Source: Oscillospiraceae bacterium (GTDB lineage: Bacteria > Bacillota > Clostridia > Monoglobales > Monoglobaceae). From it: 51,192 bases of DNA. How positions within the stretch are numbered: position 1 is the stretch's first letter; the number at the start of each line of letters is the position of its first letter. The notes beneath the pieces were generated by a model that was not told the DNA's origin, did not search any database, and worked only from the letters and a program-made list of their open reading frames with translations. Below are positions 51,189-51,192 of this stretch, piece after piece. A program made the position numbers and the translations under genes. The stretch is taken from the NCBI GenBank assembly GCA_015068655.1, contig SVKC01000009.1, forward strand, positions 1 through 51,192, in the 5' to 3' direction.

Positions 51189-51192
51189 CTTG

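Noticed and set aside
1-51192. CRISPR array, cas genes, tRNA or rRNA genes, transposase or integrase
   Set aside because: I looked for them because of the CARF nuclease and the palindromes, but saw no spaced direct repeats, cloverleaf sequences or recombinase motifs.

Overview
The window is a piece of chromosome from a low-GC, spore-forming Gram-positive bacterium, most likely an anaerobic gut Clostridium-type organism (class Clostridia). The signs are a complete spoIIIA operon (AA to AH), a spoVM gene convergent with rpmB as in Bacillus, strong GGAGG-type ribosome binding sites, A/T-rich spacers and many U-tract terminators. I cannot name the genus. No rRNA, tRNA, CRISPR array, prophage or insertion sequence was seen. 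Almost everything before 42.3 kb is on the minus strand; rpmB is the one exception.

Layout (minus-strand operons read right to left). 1-3041: nagB, a frameshifted nagA and a ROK-type kinase cut by the window edge (amino-sugar catabolism). 3293-3823: rpmB, then convergent spoVM (27 codons) and a small membrane protein. 3939-8699: a 1586-residue secreted surface protein. 8830-11700: an operon of an OadB-type sodium-pump subunit, a 43-residue OadG-like peptide and pyruvate kinase, led by a yybP-ykoY (manganese) riboswitch with its own terminator and a strong promoter. 11743-16811: spoIIIAA-AH. 16913-19515: hflX preceded by a Card1/DUF1887-like CARF nuclease with its own consensus promoter. 19575-23848: glmS-glmM behind a glmS ribozyme, plus a GlmU-like beta-helix protein. 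23879-29247: FHA protein, RodA/FtsW, class B PBP, truA, and a PrsA-like isomerase. 29305-37817: mfd, pth and a polyamine transporter (XRE-cupin regulator, potA, potB, fused potC-potD). 37913-42247: a second, divergent type IIA topoisomerase pair. 42386-51192 is more accessory: a Gfo/Idh/MocA dehydrogenase, a leucine-rich-repeat protein, a Rieske-tailed FAD oxidoreductase, a Band-7 protein, a frameshifted family 28 pectinase with a divergent AraC regulator, and a 5'-truncated metallophosphoesterase abutting a cluster of perfect palindromes.

How the parts fit. GlcN6P is made by GlmS and passed to GlmM for wall precursors; the glmS ribozyme should shut this off when GlcN6P is plentiful, while NagA/NagB at the left end run the opposite direction. 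RodA, PBP and FHA genes use the wall precursor. The spoIIIA channel, SpoVM and sporulation physiology tie in with engulfment and coat assembly. The observations most worth following are the manganese riboswitch over a sodium-pump/pyruvate-kinase operon, and an orphan CARF nuclease apparently co-transcribed with the ribosome-splitting GTPase HflX. Two genes (nagA, the pectinase) each miss one base; these could be real pseudogenes or sequence errors.
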